A DNA stretch of 64,000 bases from VXNE01 sp965205735 (GCA_965205735.1 OZ242179.1:186001-250000), one strand, 5' to 3'. Numbered from the stretch's first letter, positions 25,212-35,461 are shown. The notes: generated from the sequence alone by a model not told the origin. Numbers and translations: made by a program.

Positions 25212-25843
25212 GCGAGGACGCACGATCTGGCGACGCCACCGCGTCGGGCAACGAGTTGTCCCCGCTTGCCATCCGGCTGCTTCGCGGCATTTTGTTTCGC
25301 GATAGCGATCCGCGATTGTGGGAAGATCTCATCGCTTTGCAGGCCCGTATTCGAGACTACATGTCCGTGCTGAACCTCGACCTCATCATCGATGAGGCCG
25401 AGGGTTACGCATTCCTGCGCTCGCGCCCGGACGAGGATGATGGCGACAGTCGTGCTATTCCGCGGCTGATCGTTCGACGGCCACTGTCCTTTGCCGTCAG
25501 CTTGCTGCTCGCGCTATTGCGCAAGAAACTGGTTGAATCCGACGCTGCGGGCGGCGATGCCCGGTTGGTACTGAGCCGGGATGAAATCGTAGACATGGTA
25601 CGTGTATTCCTCCCCGAGAACAGTAACGAAGCCCGTGTCATCGACCGGCTGGACGCCGATCTGAACCGCATCGTCGAGCTCGGCTTTCTGCGCCGCATGA
25701 GCGCTTCTGGCAACGAAAGACAAGTTCGCAGCTTCGAAGTGCGGCGTTTTCTCCGCGCCTTTGTCGACGCTCAATGGTTGGGCGAGTTCGACAGCCGGCT
25801 GGCCGCCTATCGGGCCGAGTTTGAGGCTGCGGCCAGTGAATAA
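25208..25843 (+). CDS. jetB: JetB, Wadjet KITE subunit (DUF4194)
   Basis: A 211-residue DUF4194 protein. LSPLAIRLLRGILFRDSDPR begins the first winged helix, DEAEGYAFLRSRP the wing, and RPLSFAVSLLLALLRKKLVE the next helix, followed by a second winged helix. JetB is the MukE-like partner that binds the kleisin JetA. It overlaps jetA by ATGA and runs into jetC with a short gap or overlap. Confidence 0.9.
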   Translation: MSEDARSGDATASGNELSPLAIRLLRGILFRDSDPRLWEDLIALQARIRDYMSVLNLDLIIDEAEGYAFLRSRPDEDDGDSRAIPRLIVRRPLSFAVSLLLALLRKKLVESDAAGGDARLVLSRDEIVDMVRVFLPENSNEARVIDRLDADLNRIVELGFLRRMSASGNERQVRSFEVRRFLRAFVDAQWLGEFDSRLAAYRAEFEAAASE

Positions 25844-25853
25844 CCGCGGCCGT

Positions 25854-28800
25854 ATGGACTACGAATCGCCGTCAATCTTCGACAGCATCACGGACGACGC
25901 GCTTTCCGGTTACCGCCTGCATCGCCTTGAGGTATTCAATTGGGGCACATTCGACCAGCGCGTCTGGTCGCTGAAGCTCGGTGGTCGGAACAGTCTCGTG
26001 ACCGGAGATATTGGCTCCGGCAAAACGACCTTGGTGGATGCCGTCACTACGCTCCTGGTGCCGCCGCACCGCGTTGCCTATAACAAGGCCGCGGGGGCGC
26101 AGAACCGCGAACGCATGCTGCGATCCTATGTTCTCGGCTACTACAAGACGGAACGTGGCGACACCGGCGTGGCCCGCCCCGTGCCGCTGCGCGACCGCAA
26201 CAGCTACACCGTGATCGTCGGCGTCTTCCGCAACGAGGACTACCAGCAGACCGTGAGCCTCGCCGAGGTCTTCTGGATTACCGAGACGCGCAACCAACCC
26301 GAGCGTTTTTTTGCCGCCGCCGAGCGGGATCTCACCATCAGTCGGGACTTCGCCGGTTTCGGTACGGACATCGGCCAACTGCGTAAAAGGCTCCGTACCG
26401 TCGGCGTGGATATCTTCGCGAGTTTTCCCCCCTACGGTGCCTGGTTCCGGCGCCGTTTCGGTATCGAAGACGAACAGGCCATGGACCTGTTCCACCAGAC
26501 CGTCTCCATGAAGTCCGTCGGCAACCTGACGGATTTCGTGCGCGATCACATGTTGGAACCGTTCGATGCCGAGACGCGCATCAAGGTGTTGATCGATCAC
26601 TTCGACGATCTCAACCGCGCCCATGAGGCAGTACTTATCGCCAAGCGCCAGGTGGAACTGCTGGTGCCCTTGGTCGCGGATTGCAACGCTCATGAGGAAC
26701 TGTCGTCGGAAGTGGAACGGCTGCGGCACTGCCGCGAAGCCCTGCGCGCGTACTTCGCGAGTCTGAAACTTGGACTGCTCGATACGCGCCTTGCCGAACT
26801 CGACAAGAGGTGGGGGCGTCAGAATGCGCGGGTGGAACGCCTGACGGCGCGCCGCGACGACGAACGGCGTCAAGTGGAGGATATCCGTCAGGCTATCGCA
26901 GAAAACGGTGGAGACCGTATTGAACGTCTTGCCGAGGACATCCGACGCTTGGAAGCTGGAACGGGACCGGTGTGCCGACAAAGCCGAGCGCTATCGGAAC
27001 TTGATTCGCAGCGTGGACGAATCGCCGGTAGCCACGGAAGCCGAGTTCGTCTCCCAACGCGAACGCCTCGCGCAGCTCGAGGTGAAGTTGACCGAACGCT
27101 CCGACCGTCTACGGGACCAGTTGGTAGAGGACACAGTGAAGGTGCGGCAGGGTAGGGACGAACTCGCGGAACTGGACCGAGAGATCGAGAGTCTCAAGGC
27201 GCGGCGCAGCAATATCCCGGCGCAGCAGGTCAACTTGCGCGAAGTCCTGTGCAAAGCGCTATCCATTGACGAATCGGAACTGCCTTTCGCTGGCGAGTTG
27301 TTGCAGGTGCGCGATGATGAGCGGGACTGGGAAGGCGCGGCCGAGCGGGTACTGCGCAACTTCGGGCTGGCGTTGCTGGTCGCGGACGAGCATTACGCTC
27401 CGGTGGCAGCCTACGTCGACAGGACGCACCTCAAGGGCAGGTTGGTCTACTTTCGAATTCGTCACCGCGAAGCGGATGACTATCCGAGCCTGCATCGGTG
27501 ATTCCTTGGTCCGCAAACTCTCGGTGAAGCCGGATTCCGGGTTTTACGCGTGGCTGGAAGGGGAGCTTGCCCGGCGCTTCGACCTGGCCTGTTGCGCCAC
27601 CACCGAGATGTTCCGGCGCGAACGCAACGCCGTCACCCGAGCCGGCCAGATCAAGATGTCTGGCGAGCGTCATGAAAAAGATGATCGCCATCGCATCGAT
27701 GATCGCTCCCGGTATGTGCTGGGCTGGACCAACGAAGCCAAGATTTCCGCACTCCAGGCCGACGCGCAACGCTTTCGAAAGCGCTTGGGCGCGCTGGCGG
27801 AGCGCATCGACCAAACGAACCGCGAGCGATCCGCTGTCGAGGAGCAGGTTCGCAATCTTGCGATGCTCTCGTCGGAGTATGCGGAATTCGACGAACAGGA
27901 CTGGAAGTCGCGCGCTGCGAAGATCGAGCAACTGCGCGAAGAGCGGGATCGCCTCGTTGCGGCGTCCGACGTTCTCAAGCAGCTACAAGGACAACTGGAC
28001 CGGGCCCGTAACGCGCTTGGAACGACGGAGACGGAACTCGACAACGCCAAGGCCACTCGTTCAAAAACCGAGGGGCAACAGGACCACGCGAAGAGATTGC
28101 GCACGGAAACCGAAACCCTCATTCGGGACACGGCAGAGACGTTCGAGCAGCTCTCTGATTCTCTCGATGCCATGCGCGTCGAGGCGCTGGGCGAGCATCG
28201 CCTCACGGTGGAGTCCTGCGACAACCGTCAACAGGATGTCCGCCACTGGCTGCAGAGTCGCATCGACCAGGAAGGCAATCGCTTGACCCGATTGAGCGAG
28301 AAGATCGTCAAGGCCATGTCTGCCTACAAGCAGGAATTCAAGCTGGCTACCGCCGAGATGGATGCCGGCATTGACGCCGGGTTCGAATACCGCGCCATGC
28401 TGGAGAAGCTCAAGGCCGACGATTTGCCGCGCTTTGAAGCGCGTTTCAAGGAGCTTCTGAACGAGAACACCATCCGGGAAGTCGCCAACTTCCAGTCGCA
28501 ACTAGCCCGGCAAGGCGAAGAGATTCGCGACCGTATTGAGCGTATCAACCATTCTCTGGCGGAGATCGACTACAACACGGGCCGTTACATCGTCTTGGAA
28601 GCGCAGCCCGCTCCGGATGCCGACGTGCGCGATTTCCGGTCCGAACTGCGCGCCTGCACCGAAGGCGCCTTGACGGGCTCCGACGACGCCGAGTATTCCG
28701 AGGCCAAGTTCGCGGAAGTCAAGCGCATCATCGACCGGCTGCGCGGGCGCGAAGGTCTTGCCGAACAGGATCGGCGCTGGACCGCCAAGGTGACCGACGT

Positions 28801-29275
28801 GCGGAACTGGTTCGTCTTTTCGGCCAGCGAACGTTGGCGAGAAGACAACACGGAGTTCGAGCACTATTCGGACTCTGGCGGCAAGTCCGGGGGCCAGAAG
28901 GAGAAGCTCGCCTACACGGTGCTGGCGGCCAGCCTCGCTTATCGGTTCGGGCTGGAGCGGGGTAGTGTGCGTTCCCGATCCTTCCGGTTCGTGGCGATCG
29001 ACGAAGCCTTCGGGCGGGGTTCCGACGAGTCCACGCAGTACGCTCTGCGGCTTTTCAAGGAACTCCATCTACAACTGTTGATCGTTACGCCGTTGCAGAA
29101 GATTCACGTTATCGAACCGTTCGTGGCCGGCGTTGGATTCGTCCACAACGAGGATGGGCGCGCTTCGAAACTGCGCAACCTGACCATGGAGGAGTACCGC
29201 GAGGAACGCGAGAAGTCCTCTCGCCTGGCGAGGGGATCCCCTCTCGCGCACCCGGGGCGCAACAGCGCGGCATGA
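25854..29275 (+). pseudogene. jetC: JetC, Wadjet SMC-like ATPase, split by two frameshifts
   Basis: The SMC-like ATPase of Wadjet. The N-terminal frame carries the Walker A (SLVTGDIGSGKTTLVDAV) and runs to about 26950. The coiled coil then continues in the next frame (KLERDRCADKAERYRN...) to about 27490, and in the third frame (DSLVRKLSVKPDSGFYAWLE...) to the stop at 29275. This last frame includes the signature YSDSGGKSGGQKEKLAY and the Walker B FRFVAIDEAFGRGSDEST. Both breaks need a +1 shift, and I see no slippery homopolymer at either. Protein similarity is good on both sides, so the damage is recent or a sequencing error. The start could also be GTG 25836, which overlaps jetB. Confidence 0.85.
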
Positions 29276-30510
29276 GTAAGTCGCCGAACTGGACCACGCC
29301 GGCGCAACTGCGGCAACAGGTCAAGCGGTTCTGGGACAACGGCAAAATTCTGGAGAGCCTCGTCACCGCCGAAATTGAGCGTGAGGCCTCCGGCGAATCC
29401 GGCAGCGGCCCCCTGTTTCCGTTGCGGCTACCCATCCGGGGTCCAACATCGGCGCAGCTTGGCCTGCGCTTCGACGATGCCCGGCGCTGGGCCGCATCGC
29501 TGCGCGCCATGCCGAAGGTCCGCATCGAAGAACGCGAGGTGAGACACCAGTTGTTCGGCGCCAACTCCCTGCCCCGCGCGGTATGGCTGGACGACATCGA
29601 AGATGCGGTCGCGTTGCTCGGCAAGGCGGACGACTTCGCGCGGTTCATGGAGATCTATGACGCGATGTCTTTTCGGCAACCGAAGCTCCTGGTCTGGCTC
29701 TACAGACGGCCGCTTGTCGCTCTCGGCAAGGCTGGAAACTGGGACGGGCTACTCGATGTGGTGAATTGGCTGCTGGCGCATCCTCGACCGGATATCTATA
29801 TCCGCCAGATGGATATCCCGGGCGTGCACAGCAAGTTCGTCGAAAAACACCGCGCCGTGTTCATCGAATTGCTGGATTACCTCCTGCCCGCAAGCGCCAT
29901 CGACTTCCAAGCAACCGGAGTGCGCCGGTTCGAGCGCCGATATGGTTTTCGAACGAAGCCCGAACGCATCCGCTTTCGCGTTCTGGACCCCGCGCTGGCG
30001 CTGTTTCGAGGTCGCCCGGAGGCCGACATCGAGTTGGACGCCGACACTTTTGCCGCGCTCGAGACCGGAGTCTCAAGGGTCTTCGCGTTGGAAAACGAGA
30101 TCAACTTCCTGGCCTTTCCGGATGTCACCGGGGGCATGGCGATCTTCGGCGCTGGATATGGTTTCGAAAGTTTGGCGAAAGCGCGGTGGCTCAATAGCTG
30201 CAAGTTCTACTACTGGGGCGACATCGACACCCACGGCTTCGCCATCCTCGACCAGTTGCGCGCCCACTTCTCGCACGCCGAGTCGCTACTGATGGACCGC
30301 GAGACCTTATTGGCGAGCCGAACCCTCTGGGGTCGAGAAGACAAGCCCGTGGAGCGCGAACTGCCCCGCCTGAACGCGGCGGAACGAGCGCTTTACGACG
30401 ATCTGCGCGGGAACCGCATCGGCCAGCAGGTGCGCCTGGAACAGGAAAGGATTGGTTTCGAACGGGTCAAGGAGGTGCTGGAGGGGCTGCCCGATAGCAG
30501 CTTGAGCTAG
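29272..30510 (+). CDS. jetD: JetD, Wadjet nuclease (DUF3322/DUF2220)
   Basis: A 412-residue protein with an N-terminal DUF3322 region (WTTPAQLRQQVKRFWDNGKI, GIHSKF-like PGVHSKFVEKHR) and a C-terminal TOPRIM-like DUF2220 nuclease. The TOPRIM acidic residues are visible as ENEINFLAFP (Glu) and FYYWGDIDTHGFAIL (D-x-D). JetD is the endonuclease that cuts DNA extruded by the JetABC motor. The ATG overlaps the jetC stop (ATGA). It looks fully intact although jetC is broken. Confidence 0.9.
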   Translation: MSKSPNWTTPAQLRQQVKRFWDNGKILESLVTAEIEREASGESGSGPLFPLRLPIRGPTSAQLGLRFDDARRWAASLRAMPKVRIEEREVRHQLFGANSLPRAVWLDDIEDAVALLGKADDFARFMEIYDAMSFRQPKLLVWLYRRPLVALGKAGNWDGLLDVVNWLLAHPRPDIYIRQMDIPGVHSKFVEKHRAVFIELLDYLLPASAIDFQATGVRRFERRYGFRTKPERIRFRVLDPALALFRGRPEADIELDADTFAALETGVSRVFALENEINFLAFPDVTGGMAIFGAGYGFESLAKARWLNSCKFYYWGDIDTHGFAILDQLRAHFSHAESLLMDRETLLASRTLWGREDKPVERELPRLNAAERALYDDLRGNRIGQQVRLEQERIGFERVKEVLEGLPDSSLS

Positions 30511-30701
30511 CGATAGCCCACGCGCTCTTCGAACCGCGAATAGCTACACGATGGCTTGAAGTATGATGCCCTTGGCGGGGCACGGCCAACATGGTTCGAT
30601 GCCGGAAACAACCCGGAATCCTGGGAGCGAGCAAAGATGGCGGAATTGCCGAAGGCGTCTCTTCCGTCCCGTCTCGCGGGACGTTGACGGACCCTTCGTC
30701 C

Positions 30702-32888
30702 ATGCGCAACGCGCCCGCCGTCAAGGACATTCTGCTCGCCGGTGCCGGGCATAGCCATGTCCAGGTATTGCGCCGGTTCGGCATGCGGCCCGAGCCGGGC
30801 CTGCGCCTCACCATCATCGCGCGCGAAGTCGAAACGCCCTATTCGGGCATGCTGCCCGGGCATGTCGCCGGCGTCTACGAGCGCAGCGAGATGCACATCG
30901 ATGTCGCGCGCCTGGCCCGCTTCGCCGGGGCAAACTTCATCGCGGGGGAGGTTGTCGGGGTGGAACCCGATGCAAACCGCGTGCGGCTGCGCGGAAGACC
31001 GCCGATGCGCTACGACATCCTGTCGATCAACACCGGCGGCGTTCCCGGCGGCGGCCTCGAACCCGCCGACTGGATCACGCCTGTCAAACCGATCGGTCGC
31101 TTCCTCCCGCGTTGGGAGGCCGTGGCGGAGCGCCTCGCGCGCGAAAGCGTGCGCCTGGTCATCGTCGGCGGCGGCGCCGGCGGCGTGGAGCTTGCGCTCG
31201 CTGTACGCACCCGCTTTCCAGATACGGCGCGTTGCGTCCTGGTCACCGCCGACCGGGATATCCTGCCGGGCCATGCGTTCACTGTCCGGCGCAAACTGCG
31301 CGCCTTGCTCCGTCAGCACGACGTCGAAGTCGTCACCAGATTTTTTGCGGAAGACGCTTCCGCGGCCGCGGTTCGCGCCCGCGACGGCCGCTCGATCGAG
31401 CACGACCATGTCTTCTGGGTGACCGGCGTGGACGCATCCGACGCTTTTTCCCACAGCGGATTGGCGACGGACGAACGCGGTTTCATCGCGGTCAACGGCC
31501 ATCTGCAGTCCATCTCCCACGAAAATGTTTTCGCGAGCGGCGATGCCGCCGCCATGCGGGGCCAACCCCGGCCCAAGTCCGGCGTGTTCGCGGTGCGCCA
31601 GGGGCCCGCGCTGGCGGACAACCTGAGGCGCTATGCGCTGGAACGGCCGCTGCGGCGCTATCGGGCGCAGTCCGCCGCGCTCGCGCTGATCGGCACGGGG
31701 CAGGGCCACGCGGTGGCGTCGCGGGGCGCCTTCTATGCTTGGGGACGGTGGATCTGGCGCTGGAAGGAGTGGGTCGATCGCCGTTTCATGCGACGGTTCC
31801 AGCTTCTGCCGGAAATGGCCGAGCCGGAACTGTCGCTGGCGCCGGCGTTGCGGCCGGGCGCGCCGAAAACCATGCGCTGCGGGGGCTGCGGCGCGAAACT
31901 CGGCGCCGACCTGCTCACGCGCGTGCTGCGGCGTTTGCCGGAGAGCGGCGACTCCACGCTGTTGCAGGGCATTGGCGACGACGCCGCGGTCATCCAGTTC
32001 GGACACCCGACGCTGGTCGCGACCTGCGATGCTTTCCGCGCCATGATCGATGATCCCTATCGGTTTGGCCGCATCGCCGCGCACCACGCGCTGAACGACC
32101 TCTACGCGATGAACGCGGTGCCGCGATACGCGCTGGCCATCGTCACCGTGCCTTCGATGGCCGATGCGTTGATGGAGGAAGAACTGTTTCAGGTGATGTC
32201 GGGGGCCGTCGCGGTATTCGGCGAGAACGGCGTCAGTCTGGTCGGCGGACACTCTGCGGAAGGCGCCGAGCTTTCGGTGGGTTTCGCGGCCTTCGCCGGC
32301 GCCGCCGAGGGGTTGCTGACGAAAGGCGGCTTGCTTGCGGGCGAGCGCCTGATCCTGACCAAGCCCATTGGCACGGGGGTGGTACTGGCGGGCGCGATGC
32401 GTGGCAGGACAGCGGGCCCGGACTTGATCGCCGTTATGGACGCGATGGATGTGTCGAGCGCCGCCGCCGTGCGGACTGTCGCCGAACATGGCGCGACCGC
32501 GTGCACCGATGTGACCGGGTTCGGCCTGGCGGGACACTTGAGCGAAATGACGCGGGCTTCCGGCGTCGGCGCGGTGCTGCAATTGGAGTCGATTCCGTTC
32601 TTCCCCGCGGCGGTGGAACTGATGCGGACCGGGATGGCGAGTTCCCTGCAGCCGAACAACGAGCGGGCGCTGGACGATTTCGTCACTGAGGGATGCGGCC
32701 GGGACCGCGCCGATTTTCGCTTGCTGGCGGACCCGCAGACGGCGGGCGGACTGCTTGCCGGCGTGCCGGCGGAGGCCGCGGACGCCTGCGTCAGGGCGCT
32801 GCGCAGTCGCGGCTACGCCCAGGCGGCCGTCATCGGCACCGTCGAGGAAGGTCCCTTGACCGTGCGAGCGGGAGGAGATGACGCATGA
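30702..32888 (+). CDS. selD: Pyridine-nucleotide oxidoreductase-SelD fusion (selenide, water dikinase)
   Basis: About 728 residues from the ATG at 30702. The N-terminal 380 residues form a type II NADH-dehydrogenase-like FAD/NAD(P) oxidoreductase: ILLAGAGHSHVQVL, then LVIVGGGAGGVELALA, and ENVFASGDAAA. The C-terminal part is SelD, starting MRCGGCGAKLGADLL (C393 and C396, then the ATP-binding Lys), with GIGDDAAVIQF and CTDVTGFGLAGHLSEM. SelD makes selenophosphate for selenocysteine and selenouridine. The catalytic position is Cys, not Sec. The fused oxidoreductase may supply reduced selenium. The stop overlaps the start of a truncated DsbA-like gene (ATGA). Confidence 0.92.
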   Translation: MRNAPAVKDILLAGAGHSHVQVLRRFGMRPEPGLRLTIIAREVETPYSGMLPGHVAGVYERSEMHIDVARLARFAGANFIAGEVVGVEPDANRVRLRGRPPMRYDILSINTGGVPGGGLEPADWITPVKPIGRFLPRWEAVAERLARESVRLVIVGGGAGGVELALAVRTRFPDTARCVLVTADRDILPGHAFTVRRKLRALLRQHDVEVVTRFFAEDASAAAVRARDGRSIEHDHVFWVTGVDASDAFSHSGLATDERGFIAVNGHLQSISHENVFASGDAAAMRGQPRPKSGVFAVRQGPALADNLRRYALERPLRRYRAQSAALALIGTGQGHAVASRGAFYAWGRWIWRWKEWVDRRFMRRFQLLPEMAEPELSLAPALRPGAPKTMRCGGCGAKLGADLLTRVLRRLPESGDSTLLQGIGDDAAVIQFGHPTLVATCDAFRAMIDDPYRFGRIAAHHALNDLYAMNAVPRYALAIVTVPSMADALMEEELFQVMSGAVAVFGENGVSLVGGHSAEGAELSVGFAAFAGAAEGLLTKGGLLAGERLILTKPIGTGVVLAGAMRGRTAGPDLIAVMDAMDVSSAAAVRTVAEHGATACTDVTGFGLAGHLSEMTRASGVGAVLQLESIPFFPAAVELMRTGMASSLQPNNERALDDFVTEGCGRDRADFRLLADPQTAGGLLAGVPAEAADACVRALRSRGYAQAAVIGTVEEGPLTVRAGGDDA

Positions 32889-33100
32889 CGCCGACGCTCA
32901 AGTTTGTGACAGACCCGATGTGCTCGTGGTGCTGGGCCATGACGCCGCACATCGACACGACGCTGCGAAAGTTCCGAATTAGGGCATCTGCTGATCTTCC
33001 GCCCGAGCAGACATGGCAATGTGCCCACCCTCGACGATGGCCCACTCCTCAAGCACACTCGCGACCTGTCCACGGCTCGCCAGGTTACTTAGAAGTTTGA
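32885..33100 (+). pseudogene. DsbA/FrnE-like thioredoxin-fold gene, truncated
   Basis: The first 30 codons (LKFVTDPMCSWCWAMTPHID) are the N-terminus of a DsbA-family protein, with the CSWC redox site. After KFR at about 32977 the sequence switches to the end of the convergent minus-strand gene, and the remaining frame is meaningless. No other part of the gene is found nearby. It was translationally coupled to selD, suggesting that the intact gene worked with it. Confidence 0.75.
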
Positions 33101-33884
33101 ATCGCGACAAATGGGGTAGCGCAACGAGTGAACAGGGTGGATCCGCAACGTGGTATTTCCGTATCTGACTGTTTCCCCACTTGGCCGCTACAGACCTGTC
33201 GAGTTTTCCGCCAAGCATTTCAATCAGGACATTCTCCACCGGTTTGCCGGAACAGACCACGACTTTCAGGCTACTCTGCACACGAAACGCCGCCTCCCAG
33301 AACGCGCGACCTATAGCCAAATTCCGGCTATCTCTAGACGGATTCCACTCCTTCGTGCGGTATGGTGCGAGTACGCCGCACAGCACGCGATCCGCAGACA
33401 CACGCATCAGCTCGCAGAGTTGGAGATATTGTTCCGTGATGGCTGATTTTGTGGTGTCCCGCTCGATGCGGTAGGAGTTGCCATGCTCGTCGCTGACCGT
33501 TCGCGGGTCTGCGCCATCAGGCATTCTGCCGCCGGGATTCATCGACAAGAACGCGACTTCGCAACCCTCGAATAGGGTCGACCACGGGCAATAGAGCAAC
33601 TTGAACCCGTCGGCGTAGCCGTACCTCGACTCCAATTCGAGAAGGTGCGCTTGCCACTTATCCCGCTCGAGTCCACCTGTCGGATCATCGTCAATCGTGT
33701 CGATCTCTGACAACTTGTCATGGTCGAACCCACCCTCGGAATCATCTGCTGGACCAGACTCCGTCTCTTCGTCCGCACTTGGCACGACGACCGATTCAGC
33801 GCGAAAACGCTCTGCGTGCTTGCCTCGAACACCATGCGCCAGAAGCTGGGACAGGTCGTACTCTGGACGAAGATCATCGTTCAT
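32979..33884 (-). CDS. BrnA-like antitoxin segment fused to UDG-like domain
   Basis: About 301 residues from the ATG at 33884. The first 40 residues (MNDDLRPEYDLSQLL, then GVRGKHAERFRAE) match the N-terminus of the BrnA-type antitoxins that accompany BrnT. After an acidic linker comes a domain of about 220 residues resembling the uracil-DNA glycosylase superfamily fold: VAFLSMNPGGRMPDG (a G-x-NPG-like motif), SLKVVVCSGKPVENV and VALPHLSRFKL in place of the usual H-P-S motif. I infer the fold; the glycosylase activity is not proven. The gene follows brnT by a few bases, exactly where brnA should be. Confidence 0.6.
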   Translation of the reverse strand: MNDDLRPEYDLSQLLAHGVRGKHAERFRAESVVVPSADEETESGPADDSEGGFDHDKLSEIDTIDDDPTGGLERDKWQAHLLELESRYGYADGFKLLYCPWSTLFEGCEVAFLSMNPGGRMPDGADPRTVSDEHGNSYRIERDTTKSAITEQYLQLCELMRVSADRVLCGVLAPYRTKEWNPSRDSRNLAIGRAFWEAAFRVQSSLKVVVCSGKPVENVLIEMLGGKLDRSVAAKWGNSQIRKYHVADPPCSLVALPHLSRFKLLSNLASRGQVASVLEEWAIVEGGHIAMSARAEDQQMP

Positions 33885-33888
33885 CTCG

Positions 33889-34167
33889 TCATGAGGTCCC
33901 TTCTTCATACTGCCTTCGTTCCCTTCGCGTTAGTTCGCGAGCGCTGATAATGCGAATTCCGTCGGTGCGTTCCGTATGGGCCACTATCAACAATCGGTCG
34001 TTTTCGGAGCGCCCAACAATAATATAGCGATTCTCCCTCAGAGAGTGGTCCGGGTCGGGGGCGGTCAGGCTCAGGGTATCGCCGAACACCGTGACCGCTT
34101 CTTGGAATGCGACACGGTGATCTCGCCAATTTTTTGTCGCCTTACCGGCGTCCCAATCGAAATTCAT
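33889..34167 (-). CDS. brnT: BrnT-family ribonuclease toxin
   Basis: About 92 residues from the ATG at 34167 (MNFDWDAGKATKNWRDHRV); a longer frame begins at 34200. The BrnT signature is clear: F-x-WD-x-x-K-x-x-x-N, then VAFQEAVTVFGDTLSLTAPD, then RLLIVAHTERTDGIRIISAR and TRRERRQYEEG. BrnT is a RelE-fold RNase neutralised by BrnA. The next gene begins with a BrnA-like segment, so this is a TA pair with an unusually large antitoxin. Confidence 0.9.
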   Translation of the reverse strand: MNFDWDAGKATKNWRDHRVAFQEAVTVFGDTLSLTAPDPDHSLRENRYIIVGRSENDRLLIVAHTERTDGIRIISARELTRRERRQYEEGTS

Positions 34168-34360
34168 CAAAAAAAGAAACCTTTCTGGGGGCGACTCCAT
34201 TGCAACGCCCCGGGTTCGGCCTGACCCGATTGAATATGGGAAACGGTAGTAAATCCTCTAAAAATCAGAGCATTACACAAAGACAGGAGAGGAGGTCCAC
34301 TGCGAAGAAATGCTATCAGATCGCGATTCGAACGGTGGCTGGTGGAATACCTCGCACCGC

Positions 34361-35461
34361 CTAGAAGAAACTCGCCACCGCCGGCCGGAACCGGTCCATG
34401 TCCACCAGGAACGAGTCGTGCCCCTGGATCGAAGGCAGCACGCGGAAGTCCACGTCCGGCACCGTCGCCTTCAGCCCTTCGGCCAGTTCGCGCTGTTGCG
34501 CCAGCGGGAACAGGAAGTCCGTCTCCACGCCGATGACGAGCGCGCGTTCGGCCTGTACCCGCGCGAGACCGGCCGCGAGGCTGCCGCCGTGGTCGCAGAC
34601 ATCGAACAGGTCCATCGCCCTTGATAGGTACAGGTAGCAGTTGGCGTCGAAGGTGCCGATGAATCGCACCGCGTGGGCCTCGAGGTACGACTCGACCTCG
34701 AAGTCGATGCCGAAGGCTTCCCGCACCGGCTCGTCGGTGGCCCGCTCGCGCCCGAAGCGCACGGTCCATTCCGCGGACGACCGGTAGGAGATCATGCCGA
34801 GCTTCCTCGCCAGCCGCATGCCCACCGCGGGCGGCGCGTCGGAGGCGTATTGGCCGCCGCGCCACGCCGGGTCGGAACGCACGATCTCCCGCTGCAGCGA
34901 GCGCACGGCGATGGAGAAAGGCAGGCTCCGGGCGGCGGAGGAGATGAGGACGACTCCCATGGCGGCGTCCGGATGCAGCATGGCGAACGCCAGGGCGGTC
35001 ATGCCGCCCATGGAGGCGCCCACAACGGCATGCAGTCGCGAGACGCCCAAGGACTCGATGACGGCGTGGCCGGCGTTCGCGATGTCTTCGAGACATAGCA
35101 TGGGGAAGCTGAGCCGATATGGCTGTCCTGTCGCGGGATCGATCGAGGCGGGTCCCGTCGAGCCGAAACAGCTTCCGAGCGAATTGACGCAGACCACGAA
35201 GTAGCGATTGGTATCGATGGGCTTGTCCGGGCCCACCATGTCCTCCCACCAGCCGGTGGTGGGGTCGAGGGGCGAAGAGGCCGCATGCGCGGAAGGCGAC
35301 AGGCCGGTGAAGAGGAGCGCCGCGTTGTCCCTGGCGGCCGAGAGTTCGCCCCAGGTCTCGTAGGCGATCTCGGCCTGCGACAGGACGCCCCGCATCATGT
35401 TGAAGGGCCGCTCGATCTTGAGGTACTTGCGCGCGTCGCTCACGAGCTCGGCATCGCTCAC
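34361..35461 (-). CDS. metX: MetX-like homoserine O-acyltransferase
   Basis: About 366 residues from the GTG at 35461, which overlaps the stop of the upstream deacylase-like gene (GTGA); a GTG at 35443 is also possible. It is an alpha/beta hydrolase with the MetX features NRYFVVCVNSLGSCFGSTGP, the nucleophile elbow VVGASMGGMTALAFA and the catalytic His in IQGHDSFLVD. MetX acylates homoserine for methionine synthesis, although some members act on serine. It is the last gene of a GCS2-deacylase-MetX operon. Confidence 0.9.
   Translation of the reverse strand: MSDAELVSDARKYLKIERPFNMMRGVLSQAEIAYETWGELSAARDNAALLFTGLSPSAHAASSPLDPTTGWWEDMVGPDKPIDTNRYFVVCVNSLGSCFGSTGPASIDPATGQPYRLSFPMLCLEDIANAGHAVIESLGVSRLHAVVGASMGGMTALAFAMLHPDAAMGVVLISSAARSLPFSIAVRSLQREIVRSDPAWRGGQYASDAPPAVGMRLARKLGMISYRSSAEWTVRFGRERATDEPVREAFGIDFEVESYLEAHAVRFIGTFDANCYLYLSRAMDLFDVCDHGGSLAAGLARVQAERALVIGVETDFLFPLAQQRELAEGLKATVPDVDFRVLPSIQGHDSFLVDMDRFRPAVASFF

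Noticed and set aside
26940..27500. Programmed frameshifting in jetC
   Set aside because: No slippery heptamer, stop-dependent signal or following structure is evident at either break, and two +1 events would be needed.
26908..27501. Separate gene inside jetC
   Set aside because: It is the middle coiled-coil part of JetC in a shifted frame, with continuity on both sides.
31872..31900. Selenocysteine in SelD
   Set aside because: The active-site codons are Cys (TGC) and no in-frame TGA is present.
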